A DNA stretch of 64,000 bases from an uncultured Castellaniella sp. (lineage in GTDB: Bacteria > Pseudomonadota > Gammaproteobacteria > Burkholderiales > Burkholderiaceae_B). Location of the stretch: positions 372,001-436,000 of the forward strand of contig NZ_CALKHS010000009.1 in NCBI RefSeq assembly GCF_937988725.1, given 5' to 3'. Positions 55,661-63,491 of the stretch are shown in pieces. A program made the translations under genes and the position numbers. The notes beneath the pieces are model-generated. The model was given only the letters and a program-made list of their open reading frames with translations. It was not told where the DNA came from and did not search any database. The stretch's first letter is position 1; every line of letters starts with the position of its first letter.

Positions 55661-56409
55661 ACGCGATCCTGGACATCCAAAAGACCCCCGCCGCCTGGAC
55701 GCTGACGCTCAACCGTCCCTCGAAACGCAATGCCCTCTCCGCCGAACTCGTGGAAGCGCTGATCGCGGCGGTCGAAGAGGCCCACGCCCGCCAGGCGCCC
55801 CTGATCGCCTTTCGCGGCACGGGAAAGAACTTCAGCGCCGGCTTCGATTTCTCCGATTACGAAGACCAGAGCGACGGCGACCTTTTCCACCGCCTGGTGC
55901 GGATCGAACAGTTGCTGCAGCTGATCGCGCGTTCCCCCGCCCTGACGCTCGGGTACGCGCACGGGCGCAATTTCGGCGCCGGGGTGGACCTGTTCGGCGT
56001 CTGCAAGCAGCGCTACTGCTCGGCGGACGCCAGTTTCCGGATGCCTGGGCTGAAGTTCGGCCTCGTGCTCGGGTCCAGACGATTTCGCGACATCGTCGGG
56101 CCGCAGCATGCGCTGTCCATCCTGTCTTCCACACGCACATTCCATGCGGATGAAGCGGTGCGCCTGGGATTCGCACAGGACACGGCTCCGGAACCGGGAT
56201 TTGACGCCTTGATCGCCGACGCCGCTGAAATCGCGACTGCTCTCGCTTCCGACACGCGCGCCAGCCTGCATCGCGCCCTGGACATGCGCGACGCAGACGC
56301 CGACGCGGACATGGCTGCCTTGGTGCGCTCCACCTCCAGGCCCGGGCTCAAGGACCGGATACGGAAGTACCTGAACGATGCCATGATGGCGCCAAGCCCC
56401 AGCCGCTGA
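55657..56409 (+). CDS. Enoyl-CoA hydratase/isomerase-fold protein with altered catalytic residues
   Basis: A 250-residue crotonase-fold protein. The oxyanion-hole region KNFSAGFDFSDY and the second one, GRNFGAGVDLFG, are present. The two glutamates usual in hydratases are changed: the position of GGGCE is GAGVD, and QPE is replaced by MPG. So the reaction may not be hydration; hydrolysis, isomerisation or decarboxylation are alternatives. Co-translated with the CoA-transferase. Confidence 0.85.
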   Translation: MNAILDIQKTPAAWTLTLNRPSKRNALSAELVEALIAAVEEAHARQAPLIAFRGTGKNFSAGFDFSDYEDQSDGDLFHRLVRIEQLLQLIARSPALTLGYAHGRNFGAGVDLFGVCKQRYCSADASFRMPGLKFGLVLGSRRFRDIVGPQHALSILSSTRTFHADEAVRLGFAQDTAPEPGFDALIADAAEIATALASDTRASLHRALDMRDADADADMAALVRSTSRPGLKDRIRKYLNDAMMAPSPSR

Positions 56410-56510
56410 GCATCGGGGCGCCGGTATCCAGGCACTCCCCCGACCCCGCCCCGGGGGCCAAAGTCCGGCACGGAGGCACTGCCGAAGCATGTGCACGCCA
56501 GGACGCGCAA

Positions 56511-56548
56511 AGCAAAAAGGCCAGTTCCGAAGAACTGGCCTTTTTGCT
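56511..56548. terminator. Strong bidirectional terminator of the tRNA-Lys remnant
   Basis: A 17-bp perfect stem (56511-56527 with 56532-56548) with a CGAA (TTCG on the other strand) loop, flanked by A-runs and T-runs, lies immediately downstream of the tRNA scar on the minus strand. It would also stop the crotonase-fold transcript. Confidence 0.9.
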
Positions 56549-56557
56549 TGATATTTC

Positions 56558-56600
56558 TGGTGGGCAGTCAGGGACTCGAACCCTGGACCGACGGATTAAG
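56558..56600 (-). pseudogene. 3' half of tRNA-Lys(CUU): prophage attachment-site scar
   Basis: Minus-strand reading from CTTAATCCGT through variable loop CGGTC, T arm CAGGGTTCGAGTCCCTG, 3' acceptor ACTGCCC, A and CCA is the last ~43 nt of a tRNA. The anticodon-loop portion CTTAA points to Lys (CUU). Beyond 56600 the sequence no longer matches a tRNA, so only the 3' half remains. This is what integration of a phage into a tRNA leaves at the distal end; the intact tRNA should be at the other end, past 64000. Confidence 0.8.
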
Positions 56601-56690
56601 CACTGGGGCGCACTATATTTCTAATAGCATGCCACACAGCACGCAGTGTCATCAAACAATTTTGGCATCAATCAAAGCGAAGAGAACTAC

Positions 56691-56918
56691 ATGTTCGTAA
56701 GATGGGGAACAGGTAAGAAGTACCACAAGGTTTCAGCCTCCAACTTCAAAGGAGGGATATACACTGACGTCGGCACTCGAGCGGTCGCTCCAAATAAAGA
56801 TGGCGAAAAACTCATGTCACGTTGCGGACTGCCAATTCCAACTAATCATGAGTACGAGGATAGCCCAAAACGTGAAGATATCTGTGGTAGGTGTGAAAAT
56901 TCTTATCATGGGTTTTGA
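56691..56918 (+). CDS. Small prophage protein with two cysteine pairs
   Basis: A 75-residue protein with a Cys-rich C-terminus (SRCG ... ICGRCENSYHGF) that could hold a metal ion. The ATG at 56691 follows AGAGAA. It lies directly after the attachment scar and has lower GC than the chromosome. I do not recognise a family. Confidence 0.5.
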   Translation: MFVRWGTGKKYHKVSASNFKGGIYTDVGTRAVAPNKDGEKLMSRCGLPIPTNHEYEDSPKREDICGRCENSYHGF

Positions 56919-57094
56919 TACCCTACAATTCTAATTCTGTTCGTTAATTCTGATACACCTCTAAGGCTCACCACTTAGATCGATATTCTGGCAGCCCTCG
57001 GGTTGAGTCAAAAGACGCGTGTCGGACTCTGAAAGCGCCAGGAACTACCCGGACCAGAAAGTTCATGAAAACTCGACTCCGCGCGGACCGATTT

Positions 57095-57211
57095 TCATTT
57101 GCGCAGCGACTCATAGGTCTCCACCGTCTCCTCGTGCTGAGCCGCACACACCCCATACGCCACCAGCACCTGGCCCTGTATCCATGCCTGCCAGGCAACA
57201 TGCCTTGTCAA
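57095..57211 (-). pseudogene. Phage gene fragment, C-terminal part
   Basis: A GC-rich open frame ends ...AWQAWIQGQVLVAYGVCAAQHEETVETYESLRK and is cut at its start by the end of the AT-rich ORF. The Cys/Ala/His pattern resembles the C-terminus of Rz-like lysis proteins, but the match is weak. Confidence 0.3.
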
Positions 57212-57213
57212 CT

Positions 57214-58263
57214 TCAATCCCAATAATAAGGGACCATGTTCTTCAGATCAATCCTGAGGAAAGATCGGCTGACCCCGTCCCCTGTGTATCGAGAAATTGA
57301 GGTGCCTAAACGTACGGGGACGTCTTTTAACCAAGGATTATTCAGGGAACCGTAAAGTGCTTGAGCTAACTGAGAGGGAAGTCCGCCTCTCGGCACGCCT
57401 ATGTGGAGCGTCACTCGCGAAAGAGGGTGCTCCTCTCCAAAAGTATAAGATGGCAGCCGGACTGCTACTGCCAACGCTCTCGACAAGCCAGTGTCGTTAG
57501 CACGCACCGGCCCTATGAACTCCGAGACAACGGATTTCAGGAAGGTAGCTAAATCGCGAGAGCAACACAACAAAAACACAATGATTTCCCAAACAAGGGT
57601 GTTAACTGAGAATACCGCTTGGTGGCGATGAAAAGTTGCGCTCGGGCCGACAACCCCGTCTACCACGCCCTCTATAAAATAGCCATGGAGGCATCCAGAC
57701 GCAGATGCCTGGCTGTATTCCATCGAGAATATTCTGATTCTTGACTGCTGATGTTTTATTGCATTTGCAGCAGCAGCGACAAATTTCTTATTCTTTTTTA
57801 TCGCTTTTTGTAGCTGACGATACGCTTGATCCCGATCGCGAAGCGTGCGATTTTTAAAAAACCAGGTGGCGATTGAATCGATATCATCGACATGCTCAGC
57901 AGCCGCATATAAAGCAAGCTCAATATAATCCACAACCTCTTGCATCTCATCATCGTAATTATTTTGAGACTCAGGATTCACAGAACGAACCTTGTCAAAA
58001 TAATTCTCGAGCTTAGAAGAAAGCCTAGAAATCTTATCAGTTACTCTCCCTACTGAAATATTATAAATTCCGAGCGGCATTCTAAGCCCGTTGTGCGTAT
58101 GCAAACACCTTTCTGCCGTAGCGCGAGCAAGTAATACCCTCGCCTCCAGTGCAGATGGAGTCTCGTCTGAAATATGCACTACGAATACTGGTTTCTCGGC
58201 CATATAATTGGAAGCTAAAAACATAGATATATTATTATGCTGACATGCTAGCCCCCTGTCCAT
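57214..58263 (-). CDS. AT-rich prophage accessory protein of unknown function
   Basis: A 349-residue open frame with codon use far from the chromosome. The N-terminus is uncertain: MDRGLACQHNN at 58263 and MAEKPVFVVHIS 20 codons later are both possible, and the latter looks like a natural start. The protein shows a helical, Lys/Asn-rich middle and a hydrophobic segment (VNTLVWEIIVFLLCCSRDLATFL) that could insert in a membrane. It occupies the space between GC-rich phage fragments on both sides. I recognise no family; it may be a phage-encoded accessory or defence protein. Confidence 0.6.
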   Translation of the reverse strand: MDRGLACQHNNISMFLASNYMAEKPVFVVHISDETPSALEARVLLARATAERCLHTHNGLRMPLGIYNISVGRVTDKISRLSSKLENYFDKVRSVNPESQNNYDDEMQEVVDYIELALYAAAEHVDDIDSIATWFFKNRTLRDRDQAYRQLQKAIKKNKKFVAAAANAIKHQQSRIRIFSMEYSQASASGCLHGYFIEGVVDGVVGPSATFHRHQAVFSVNTLVWEIIVFLLCCSRDLATFLKSVVSEFIGPVRANDTGLSRALAVAVRLPSYTFGEEHPLSRVTLHIGVPRGGLPSQLAQALYGSLNNPWLKDVPVRLGTSISRYTGDGVSRSFLRIDLKNMVPYYWD

Positions 58264-58470
58264 TCACCGGCACAGCCTCATAACCATCTCGTTATGCTCC
58301 AGCACCTGGCGCCGCACCGGCGCCAGGGTTGCAGCCACGTCTGCCGCCAAATCGAACCAGATCGGCCGCGCATGCCCCTGTAGCCCGCTCTCGATGCCGA
58401 CCCATGCAGCGAGTCGTAGACCCTCCCCCCACGTCCGAGTCGCTCTGCTACAAAGTGCTGGCACATACCA
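58264..58470 (-). pseudogene. GC-rich phage gene fragment
   Basis: A minus-strand open frame reads GLRLAAWVGIESGLQGHARPIWFDLAADVAATLAPVRRQVLEHNEMVMRLCR and stops directly before the AT-rich ORF start. It overlaps a second possible frame in the region of a G-run, so its true boundary is unclear. No family recognised. Confidence 0.35.
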
Positions 58471-58645
58471 GCCTTGCATGGAGCAGAAAAACATCCACCA
58501 TAAGATGGAGTTCGTAGTCGCCTAAAGGCTTGTTCGAAATGAGCTTGTTGGCGATTCCATCCGTCAGCTTGTCGCCCTTACTTCCATCTCCAACCAAATC
58601 CAGCGCCAGTTCCAACAGATCTCTGGAAAGTGGCTCTCCCCGCAG
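58448..58645 (-). pseudogene. C-terminal fragment of an unknown phage gene
   Basis: Open frame reading PLSRDLLELALDLVGDGSKGDKLTDGIANKLISNKPLGDYELHLMVD to a stop at 58448. It is joined, out of frame, to the tail-protein remnant upstream, which implies a deletion junction near 58645. Confidence 0.35.
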
Positions 58646-58759
58646 CTGGTGACGTTCGCTGTGAGCTCCGTGTCCTCGGTCAGCAGCGCGTCCAGGGGCA
58701 CGCTGCCGATCATGGTCTGGAGGCTGCTCAGGGCTGAACAGGAGGGAAAGGAATGCCAT
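58645..58759 (-). pseudogene. N-terminal remnant of a phage tail (Dit/baseplate-like) protein
   Basis: From the ATG at 58759 (MAFLSLL...) and, after a one-base shift near 58734-58741, the frame reads SSLQTMIGSVPLDALLTEDTELTANVTS. That N-terminal pattern is familiar from distal tail/baseplate proteins of Siphoviridae-type phages. The rest of the gene is missing. Confidence 0.4.
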
Positions 58760-58770
58760 TTCGATCATCC

Positions 58771-58798
58771 AAAAAGAAGCGGCTCCGAAGAGCCGCTT
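58771..58798 (-). terminator. Rho-independent terminator (minus strand)
   Basis: AAGCGGCTC/GAGCCGCTT form a 9-bp stem with TTCG on the minus strand, followed by TTCTTTTT. It ends transcription reaching from higher coordinates. Confidence 0.8.
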
Positions 58799-58814
58799 TT
58801 GCTTGCTGACGTAC

Positions 58815-58970
58815 CTACGCCCGCGCCGCCCACTGAAACCGAACCGTCGCCCACAGTGCAGAGACGTAGCCACGCGACGTCAGCATATTGGCCACCAGCA
58901 CGGCGTCCACCGCTACGGGATCACGAGCAGGCAACAGAGCATCCTGGCAACCGCAAATTTCGCATGGTCA
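58815..58970 (-). pseudogene. C-terminal fragment of a phage gene upstream of the terminator
   Basis: Minus-strand frame DALLPARDPVAVDAVLVANMLTSRGYVSALWATVRFQWAARA followed by TAG at 58815 looks like coding sequence but has no start and is preceded by a stop codon. It ends just before the terminator hairpin. Family unknown. Confidence 0.35.
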
Positions 58971-59065
58971 TATCGCGTGGCACCAGGAAGGCGTGCCAGC
59001 TTACCCTTTAAAAATTGTCGTATATTGTTCATCTTTTCGCCTCCAGCCGTAGACCTTACGAAGTC

Positions 59066-59926
59066 ATGCACTCGCTCAACATGTACCACTTAGCAGCTTC
59101 TCTTTTAATAGTCATACCTACCATTTACGGTCTATATAGAAAACACTGGCTAAAGAAAGACGAGATGGACCACGCCTCTTTAATTGAGCAGCCGCTATTT
59201 TGGGTTGCCATATGCTGGCCTCTTGGCTCATTCCTATTCTTTGGCAGTTTCGTATGGTTGGAAAAAACCATACAACTTAACGAACAAGGCTATCAGAATT
59301 TCATTGCGTCAAGCAAGCTTCCTATTACTATGCTCGCTATGTCCGTACCCTTAACGGCCTTGGTAGCCTCCATACACAGATCGATCCAAACGGCAAAGCA
59401 AATTGAATTTGTAGAAAGCAAAATAAAAGAGGATTCAGAGAGCAAATCTCAGGAAACAGCGCAACTATGCCTTGAGAAAGCCTTTGATATTCTCCACAAA
59501 GAGGGAAAACCAACTCGAGCCGCAGCAGCCTGGAGGGGGACGAGAAGCCTAATTGAGAGCTACGAAGCGATAAAAAAAGAAATAACAATAAAGGAAATCT
59601 CCGCACAGTTAGGCACACAAGAAAAGTACTGGAAAGTAAAATTTGAGATAATTATTTCACAACTATCAAAGGATGATTTTTATTTCATAAAAGAAAACGG
59701 AATATCCGTCGATTTAATGTCAGATATCGCTGATTTTTGCGAAGCAAAAATAATTAACAAATATATCGAGCAAGGCCAAGGCGAAATAATCTATCAAGAC
59801 GGGAATATTTGTGCAAAAACGATGTACATGCCGAACCCGAATGCGGTATACGAAAACGAGGTCCAAAGCGGCCCATCGGATGACAATATCGTGACAGAAG
59901 AACGAAAAACAAGAGGCTTAGAGTAA
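59066..59926 (+). CDS. AT-rich membrane protein with three N-terminal helices
   Basis: A protein of about 286 residues (ATG 59066 or 59081; no strong ribosome site). Hydrophobic segments LAASLLIVIPTIYGLY, PLFWVAICWPLGSFLFFGSFVWL and LPITMLAMSVPLTALVAS lie near the N-terminus. The third is followed by HRSIQTAKQI. The remaining ~190 residues are charged, helical and cytoplasmic by appearance. The layout of a membrane hairpin plus HRSxQT is reminiscent of membrane-effector proteins of phage-defence systems, including retron Ec48-type effectors, but I see no reverse transcriptase here. Low GC indicates recent transfer. Confidence 0.6.
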   Translation: MHSLNMYHLAASLLIVIPTIYGLYRKHWLKKDEMDHASLIEQPLFWVAICWPLGSFLFFGSFVWLEKTIQLNEQGYQNFIASSKLPITMLAMSVPLTALVASIHRSIQTAKQIEFVESKIKEDSESKSQETAQLCLEKAFDILHKEGKPTRAAAAWRGTRSLIESYEAIKKEITIKEISAQLGTQEKYWKVKFEIIISQLSKDDFYFIKENGISVDLMSDIADFCEAKIINKYIEQGQGEIIYQDGNICAKTMYMPNPNAVYENEVQSGPSDDNIVTEERKTRGLE

Positions 59927-59976
59927 TTTTTAAAACTATTAGCGGGCTATAAAAACAAACCGATAGGAACATCTAT

Positions 59977-60015
59977 ATGGCGCAACTCTTCACGGGCACC
60001 CTCCTGGCGAAATAA
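59977..60015 (+). other. Short ORF resembling the leader of the downstream Rap1a-type gene
   Basis: The 12-codon frame MAQLFTGTLLAK matches the start MKQLLAGILMA of the gene at 61032 at 26 of 33 bases, suggesting a broken duplicate of that gene's signal-peptide region. Confidence 0.35.
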
Positions 60016-60137
60016 GAGCGCCCCCGAAGGGTTGTCCTTCCCCGCGTGCACGCCCTAAAGCTACCACGCCACTCCAGCACCATTTTCCATCACACGCAGG
60101 AGCGGCGCCCCGAACAACAACTTCAGATCGATGTCGA

Positions 60138-60157
60138 AAGCCGCCCGTAGGCGGCTT
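60138..60157 (-). terminator. Hairpin downstream of the TerB-like gene
   Basis: AAGCCGCC and GGCGGCTT form an 8-bp stem with a 4-base loop, 26 bp past the stop at 60183. A short T-run follows on the minus strand. Confidence 0.55.
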
Positions 60158-60182
60158 GGTGTGGTCTGGTGTAACGCGGCTA

Positions 60183-60980
60183 TCAGGCTTGCTGTGTTTC
60201 AGCCCAACTCAACGCGGCCCCGAACAACTCTCCGTCGTTATTAGGGAAGAGGAAGAAATACGGTTTCTGTCTCGACTCGCTATGAACCATAACGCCATCA
60301 AGATATAGGTTCACATTCACGATTTTTCCTAAGGCGACCGTGAATGATCGTTCTAGACTGGAGAAAATGAGCCGCTTCGTCGTCACAATCAGATCGCCTT
60401 CGGCTTCGACCACATCCTCTTCCACCGTCTCAGCATGGCCTCGAATTGCCCCGACGCGATATGAGACGCCCTTCGCAATGCGGAAACTGACTCCCTGGCT
60501 ACCGCCCACATAGACCCTGCGCTTCTTCACGCCCATCAGGGTGGCGTCGATTTTCAGGCATGCAACCTCCGCTTTCTGAAGCCGAACGCCGCCTACGTCT
60601 ATCGGTTCTGCTCGACCCTCCGAAATAGCGCATGCACGCATCAGGGTTTCCAGTTTGGCCAGATCCCCGGCAGCCTCGTCATGCGTAATCCCCAGGATGC
60701 TGGCGAGCCACTGGGCGGACTCAAGCTCATCTTGCGTCACCACGCCATCATCCAGAACCGCATCTCGCAGTTGACGAAAAACGGCCACCTTCTTGGCTTT
60801 CGGAATCTCTCCGCCGGCCGCATCCCTGGCGGCCCTGATTTCGTCAAGCTCATCCTCTGTCAGAACGCCGTCTTCTACAGCAGCGCTCAACACATCGGCA
60901 TATCTCAGATGTTCCGGCCGACTAAACATGGCCCCTTGCACAGCTCCTTTGAGACCAGCCAATACCATCTTTAGCTTCAT
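60183..60980 (-). CDS. TerB-like protein with bacterial PH-like domain
   Basis: A protein of about 265 residues (start at the second ATG, 60980, behind GGGGAGG). Residues 28-60 and 65-105 carry two TerB/EF-like helical units: EDGVLTEDELDEIRAARDA and DDGVVTQDELESAQWLASIL. The C-terminal half has the GDLIVTTKRLIFSS motif of short PH-like domains. Known relatives occur in tellurite-resistance and stress-defence contexts; this copy is in a prophage, role unknown. Confidence 0.6.
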   Translation of the reverse strand: MKLKMVLAGLKGAVQGAMFSRPEHLRYADVLSAAVEDGVLTEDELDEIRAARDAAGGEIPKAKKVAVFRQLRDAVLDDGVVTQDELESAQWLASILGITHDEAAGDLAKLETLMRACAISEGRAEPIDVGGVRLQKAEVACLKIDATLMGVKKRRVYVGGSQGVSFRIAKGVSYRVGAIRGHAETVEEDVVEAEGDLIVTTKRLIFSSLERSFTVALGKIVNVNLYLDGVMVHSESRQKPYFFLFPNNDGELFGAALSWAETQQA

Positions 60981-61031
60981 CATGCCTCCCCTATAATCAA
61001 ACCCATTACAAGAGTTTACAGGGGCACATCA

Positions 61032-61404
61032 ATGAAGCAACTCCTCGCAGGCATCCTCATGGCGCTAGCTGGGTCTGGGGCGTGGGCGGCAGAACCAACA
61101 GCGCATGACTACGGCTTCCACACGGGGGCAGATATGTAAAAAAATCTGCACTGAGGACCTGTTCGGATCTGCAGCCTGCGACGCATTTATAGAAGGCTCC
61201 ATCGGCGCCATGCTTTGGCAAGCGAGCGCAACCGGCGCAGATCCATACCTATGTATCGAAGGTCTCAGCATGAAAAAATCCAAAGAGATCTTTGTGGGGT
61301 ATCTGGTAACGCATGAGAAGGATCTGAGCAACCCCGCGGGCGTCCTGCTTATGCAGGCTCTGCCCAAGGGGCCGTCAAGCGCTAAGGCGCGACCTCTACG
61401 TTAG
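61032..61404 (+). pseudogene. Rap1a/Tai-type immunity-like protein, frameshifted
   Basis: The start is MKQLLAGILMALAGSGAWA (signal peptide) and then FHTG, after which the frame stops at 61137. The reading frame resumes one base ahead: KICTEDLFGSAACDAFIEGSIGAMLWQ ... CIEGLSMKKSKEIFVGYLV. The full pattern (FHTG, several Cys, a signal peptide) is that of the Rap1a/Tai family of effector-immunity proteins. Removing one G from the G5 run at 61124-61128 restores the frame. Confidence 0.55.
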
Positions 61405-62548
61405 GCGCTGAATATGCGGGGCCCATGACCCAGAAGCCCCATACCCACGCCTCACCCCCTCCTCCGCCGCGCGCCCAACGACGGCCGGATTGCCAGGCAC
61501 CCCTTGGATGGTGATCTCCGTCTTCCGATTGTCCTGGGTGCTGATCGGACCGCTTCCGCGCTGAATCCCCGACCTATAGCGATCAGGGTTGAGCATGCTG
61601 TTCAGCCCATCATTGAGGTCTTTGCCAGAAACCCGACCCGCCCAATCCTTCACCCAGTCAAGTGCCAACCCCTTTCAGATTCTGGGCCAGGCTTTCAACC
61701 TTCTTCTCGATATCCCCGAGCGCCCCACCAAAGGCCGTGCGTAGCTTGTCGGCGATCTTATCGGCGTTGTCGTAGATCCACTTCAAGCCCACGACAATAG
61801 CGACCCACATCGCCACGACGCCGGCCGGCGTCGTGGCGATCAGGTTCAGTTCCTTGGCGAACGCTGGCAGAGCCGTAAACACGATCCACATCAGGAACTT
61901 CCTGAGCGAGCCGCCCAGGATTGCATCAATCCCCAGGACCAGCAGCCCGACCGTGCCCCACTTCTTGGCGAACTCTTCTGTGGACTTGCCGGCGTCACCC
62001 AGTAGGCGCTTGATCGAATCCAGAACGCCTTTCACCCAGTCGATCTGCTCCTTCCATTCCTCGGAGCGCCCGATGATGCCGCCCAGCACGGAGCGTCCGC
62101 CGCGCAGCCACGTCAGCACGTCGTCGCCGATCAGGCGGATGGCCTCTAGGATGGCGCACATGCGCAGAAACGGCCACAGCACTGCCCGGGCCCCGCCGCG
62201 CATCTTCTTCAGCAGCGGCAGCAGCCGCATCACGCCGGCCGCCAGCAGCGCCATGGCGCCGACCTTGACAATCTCCGTCATGTTCTCGGAGATCAGCTTG
62301 GAGATGGCGTAGAAACTCTCGCTGGCCGCGCTGGCGCGGTTCATCTGCCAGATGAACCGGCCCCAGGCGTTGCGGATCAGCGTCATGCCGCGCCCGAAGA
62401 TCTTGGGCATGCGCTCGAACTCGGCGTCGATCTGCTCGCCGACGCGCAGCAGGCCCTCGGCAAGATCCTTGCTGGTCAGCTCTCCCTGCTCGCCCAGTTT
62501 GATGAGTTGTCCAGGGGGAGTCGTTGCGGATTCGGTGACTACAGCGCA
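61396..62548 (-). pseudogene. Phage tail tape-measure protein, 5'-truncated and frameshifted
   Basis: The minus strand from ~62548 reads TPPGQLIKLGEQGELTSKDLAEGLLRVGEQIDAEFERMPKIF... and continues to a stop at 61658. The next piece (61668 down to 61396) reads on in a shifted frame with ALDWVKDWAGRVSG and TEITIQGVPGNPAVVGRAAEEGVRRG, a common tape-measure C-terminus. Deleting one base from the GGGG run (61669-61672) joins the two. The usual long N-terminal half is absent. Confidence 0.65.
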
Positions 62549-62862
62549 TCAATCTTGATGATGACCCGTAGCCCGTCGGTAACGATCCCGCGAACTTTCA
62601 CCAACCCAGCAGCATGCGCGGCCGTGCCGCGTGTGCTGAAGGCTCCCATCGAATGGATATGACGGAACCCTATCAAGATTGATCCATCTTCCCTTGTCAG
62701 GCGCGCATCGATGGACGGATAGAACTTTCCTTTTTCCATCTCAACCCACGATCGATCGACCGTGAATCCGTCAATCACTTCTAGCATCTCAGCCTCCGCT
62801 AAGTCACAAGAAACAGGTGCCACCACAAGGGCCGCAAGAACCCCCGTCAGCCCATGGGGCAA
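62539..62862 (-). CDS. Small secreted prophage protein
   Basis: A 107-residue protein with a likely signal peptide (MPHGLTGVLAALVVAPVSCDLAEA; a Cys after the hydrophobic core may make it a lipoprotein). The mature part is unlike anything I recognise. The last bases overlap the truncated tape-measure sequence. Confidence 0.5.
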   Translation of the reverse strand: MPHGLTGVLAALVVAPVSCDLAEAEMLEVIDGFTVDRSWVEMEKGKFYPSIDARLTREDGSILIGFRHIHSMGAFSTRGTAAHAAGLVKVRGIVTDGLRVIIKIDAL

Positions 62863-62925
62863 CAGACGCCGGGCGGCCGGCTGGCGGATATGTCGGATGA
62901 TTTGTGTACACGACCACTCTAGAGG

Positions 62926-63387
62926 TCATTTCAGCAAAGATATAAGAGCAATGACCGCCCCCAGAACGCCCGTGATGGCTAGAGCCGTCTCTTTCGCGTG
63001 CCGGACGCGCTCTCGCTTCGCCACTCGTATTTCATTCCAAAACCGTGCCTTGCCTGCCGAACCTAGACGAACAGGGCTCCCATCATCATCCTTCTCATAG
63101 AGGTCCTCGTCATCTTGTGAAGGCAAAAGAACACCATAGCGTGCAGACGCGCTCATGATCTGCTGATGCTCTAAGAATGTCTCATACGCCTTCCAGAGCC
63201 TCAGCGCTTTAGCGTCATTGCGCCGATCCTCTTCCGTGCGGGGCCTAATCGGCTTTTCCCGTCGGCGCTCAATAAGATATCGATCAGAAACAGCAATTTT
63301 GTAGCGCCACCAGATATCTATGCGATCCACGCGAGCGTAGATCATGGCTTGGAACACGCGCAGCACGACCCCTAAATGACCTTTCAT
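62926..63387 (-). CDS. Small prophage protein with C-terminal membrane helix
   Basis: A 153-residue protein starting at the ATG 63387 behind a strong GGGAGGG site. The middle is charged and the last ~18 residues (ETALAITGVLGAVIALISLL) are hydrophobic, so it may be tail-anchored. No family recognised. Divergent from rdgC. Confidence 0.5.
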   Translation of the reverse strand: MKGHLGVVLRVFQAMIYARVDRIDIWWRYKIAVSDRYLIERRREKPIRPRTEEDRRNDAKALRLWKAYETFLEHQQIMSASARYGVLLPSQDDEDLYEKDDDGSPVRLGSAGKARFWNEIRVAKRERVRHAKETALAITGVLGAVIALISLLK

Positions 63388-63491
63388 GGCAATCCCTCCC
63401 AGAGTGGGGGAATGATACATCTCGCCCAGCCCTCCCCCTCGTCCAATCCCGATCCCCTGATCGGCGACCGATCGCACCTGGAGATATCCCA

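Noticed and set aside
56558..56600. Functional tRNA-Lys
   Set aside because: Only the 3' half is present; no 5' acceptor, D arm or 5' anticodon stem follows after 56600.
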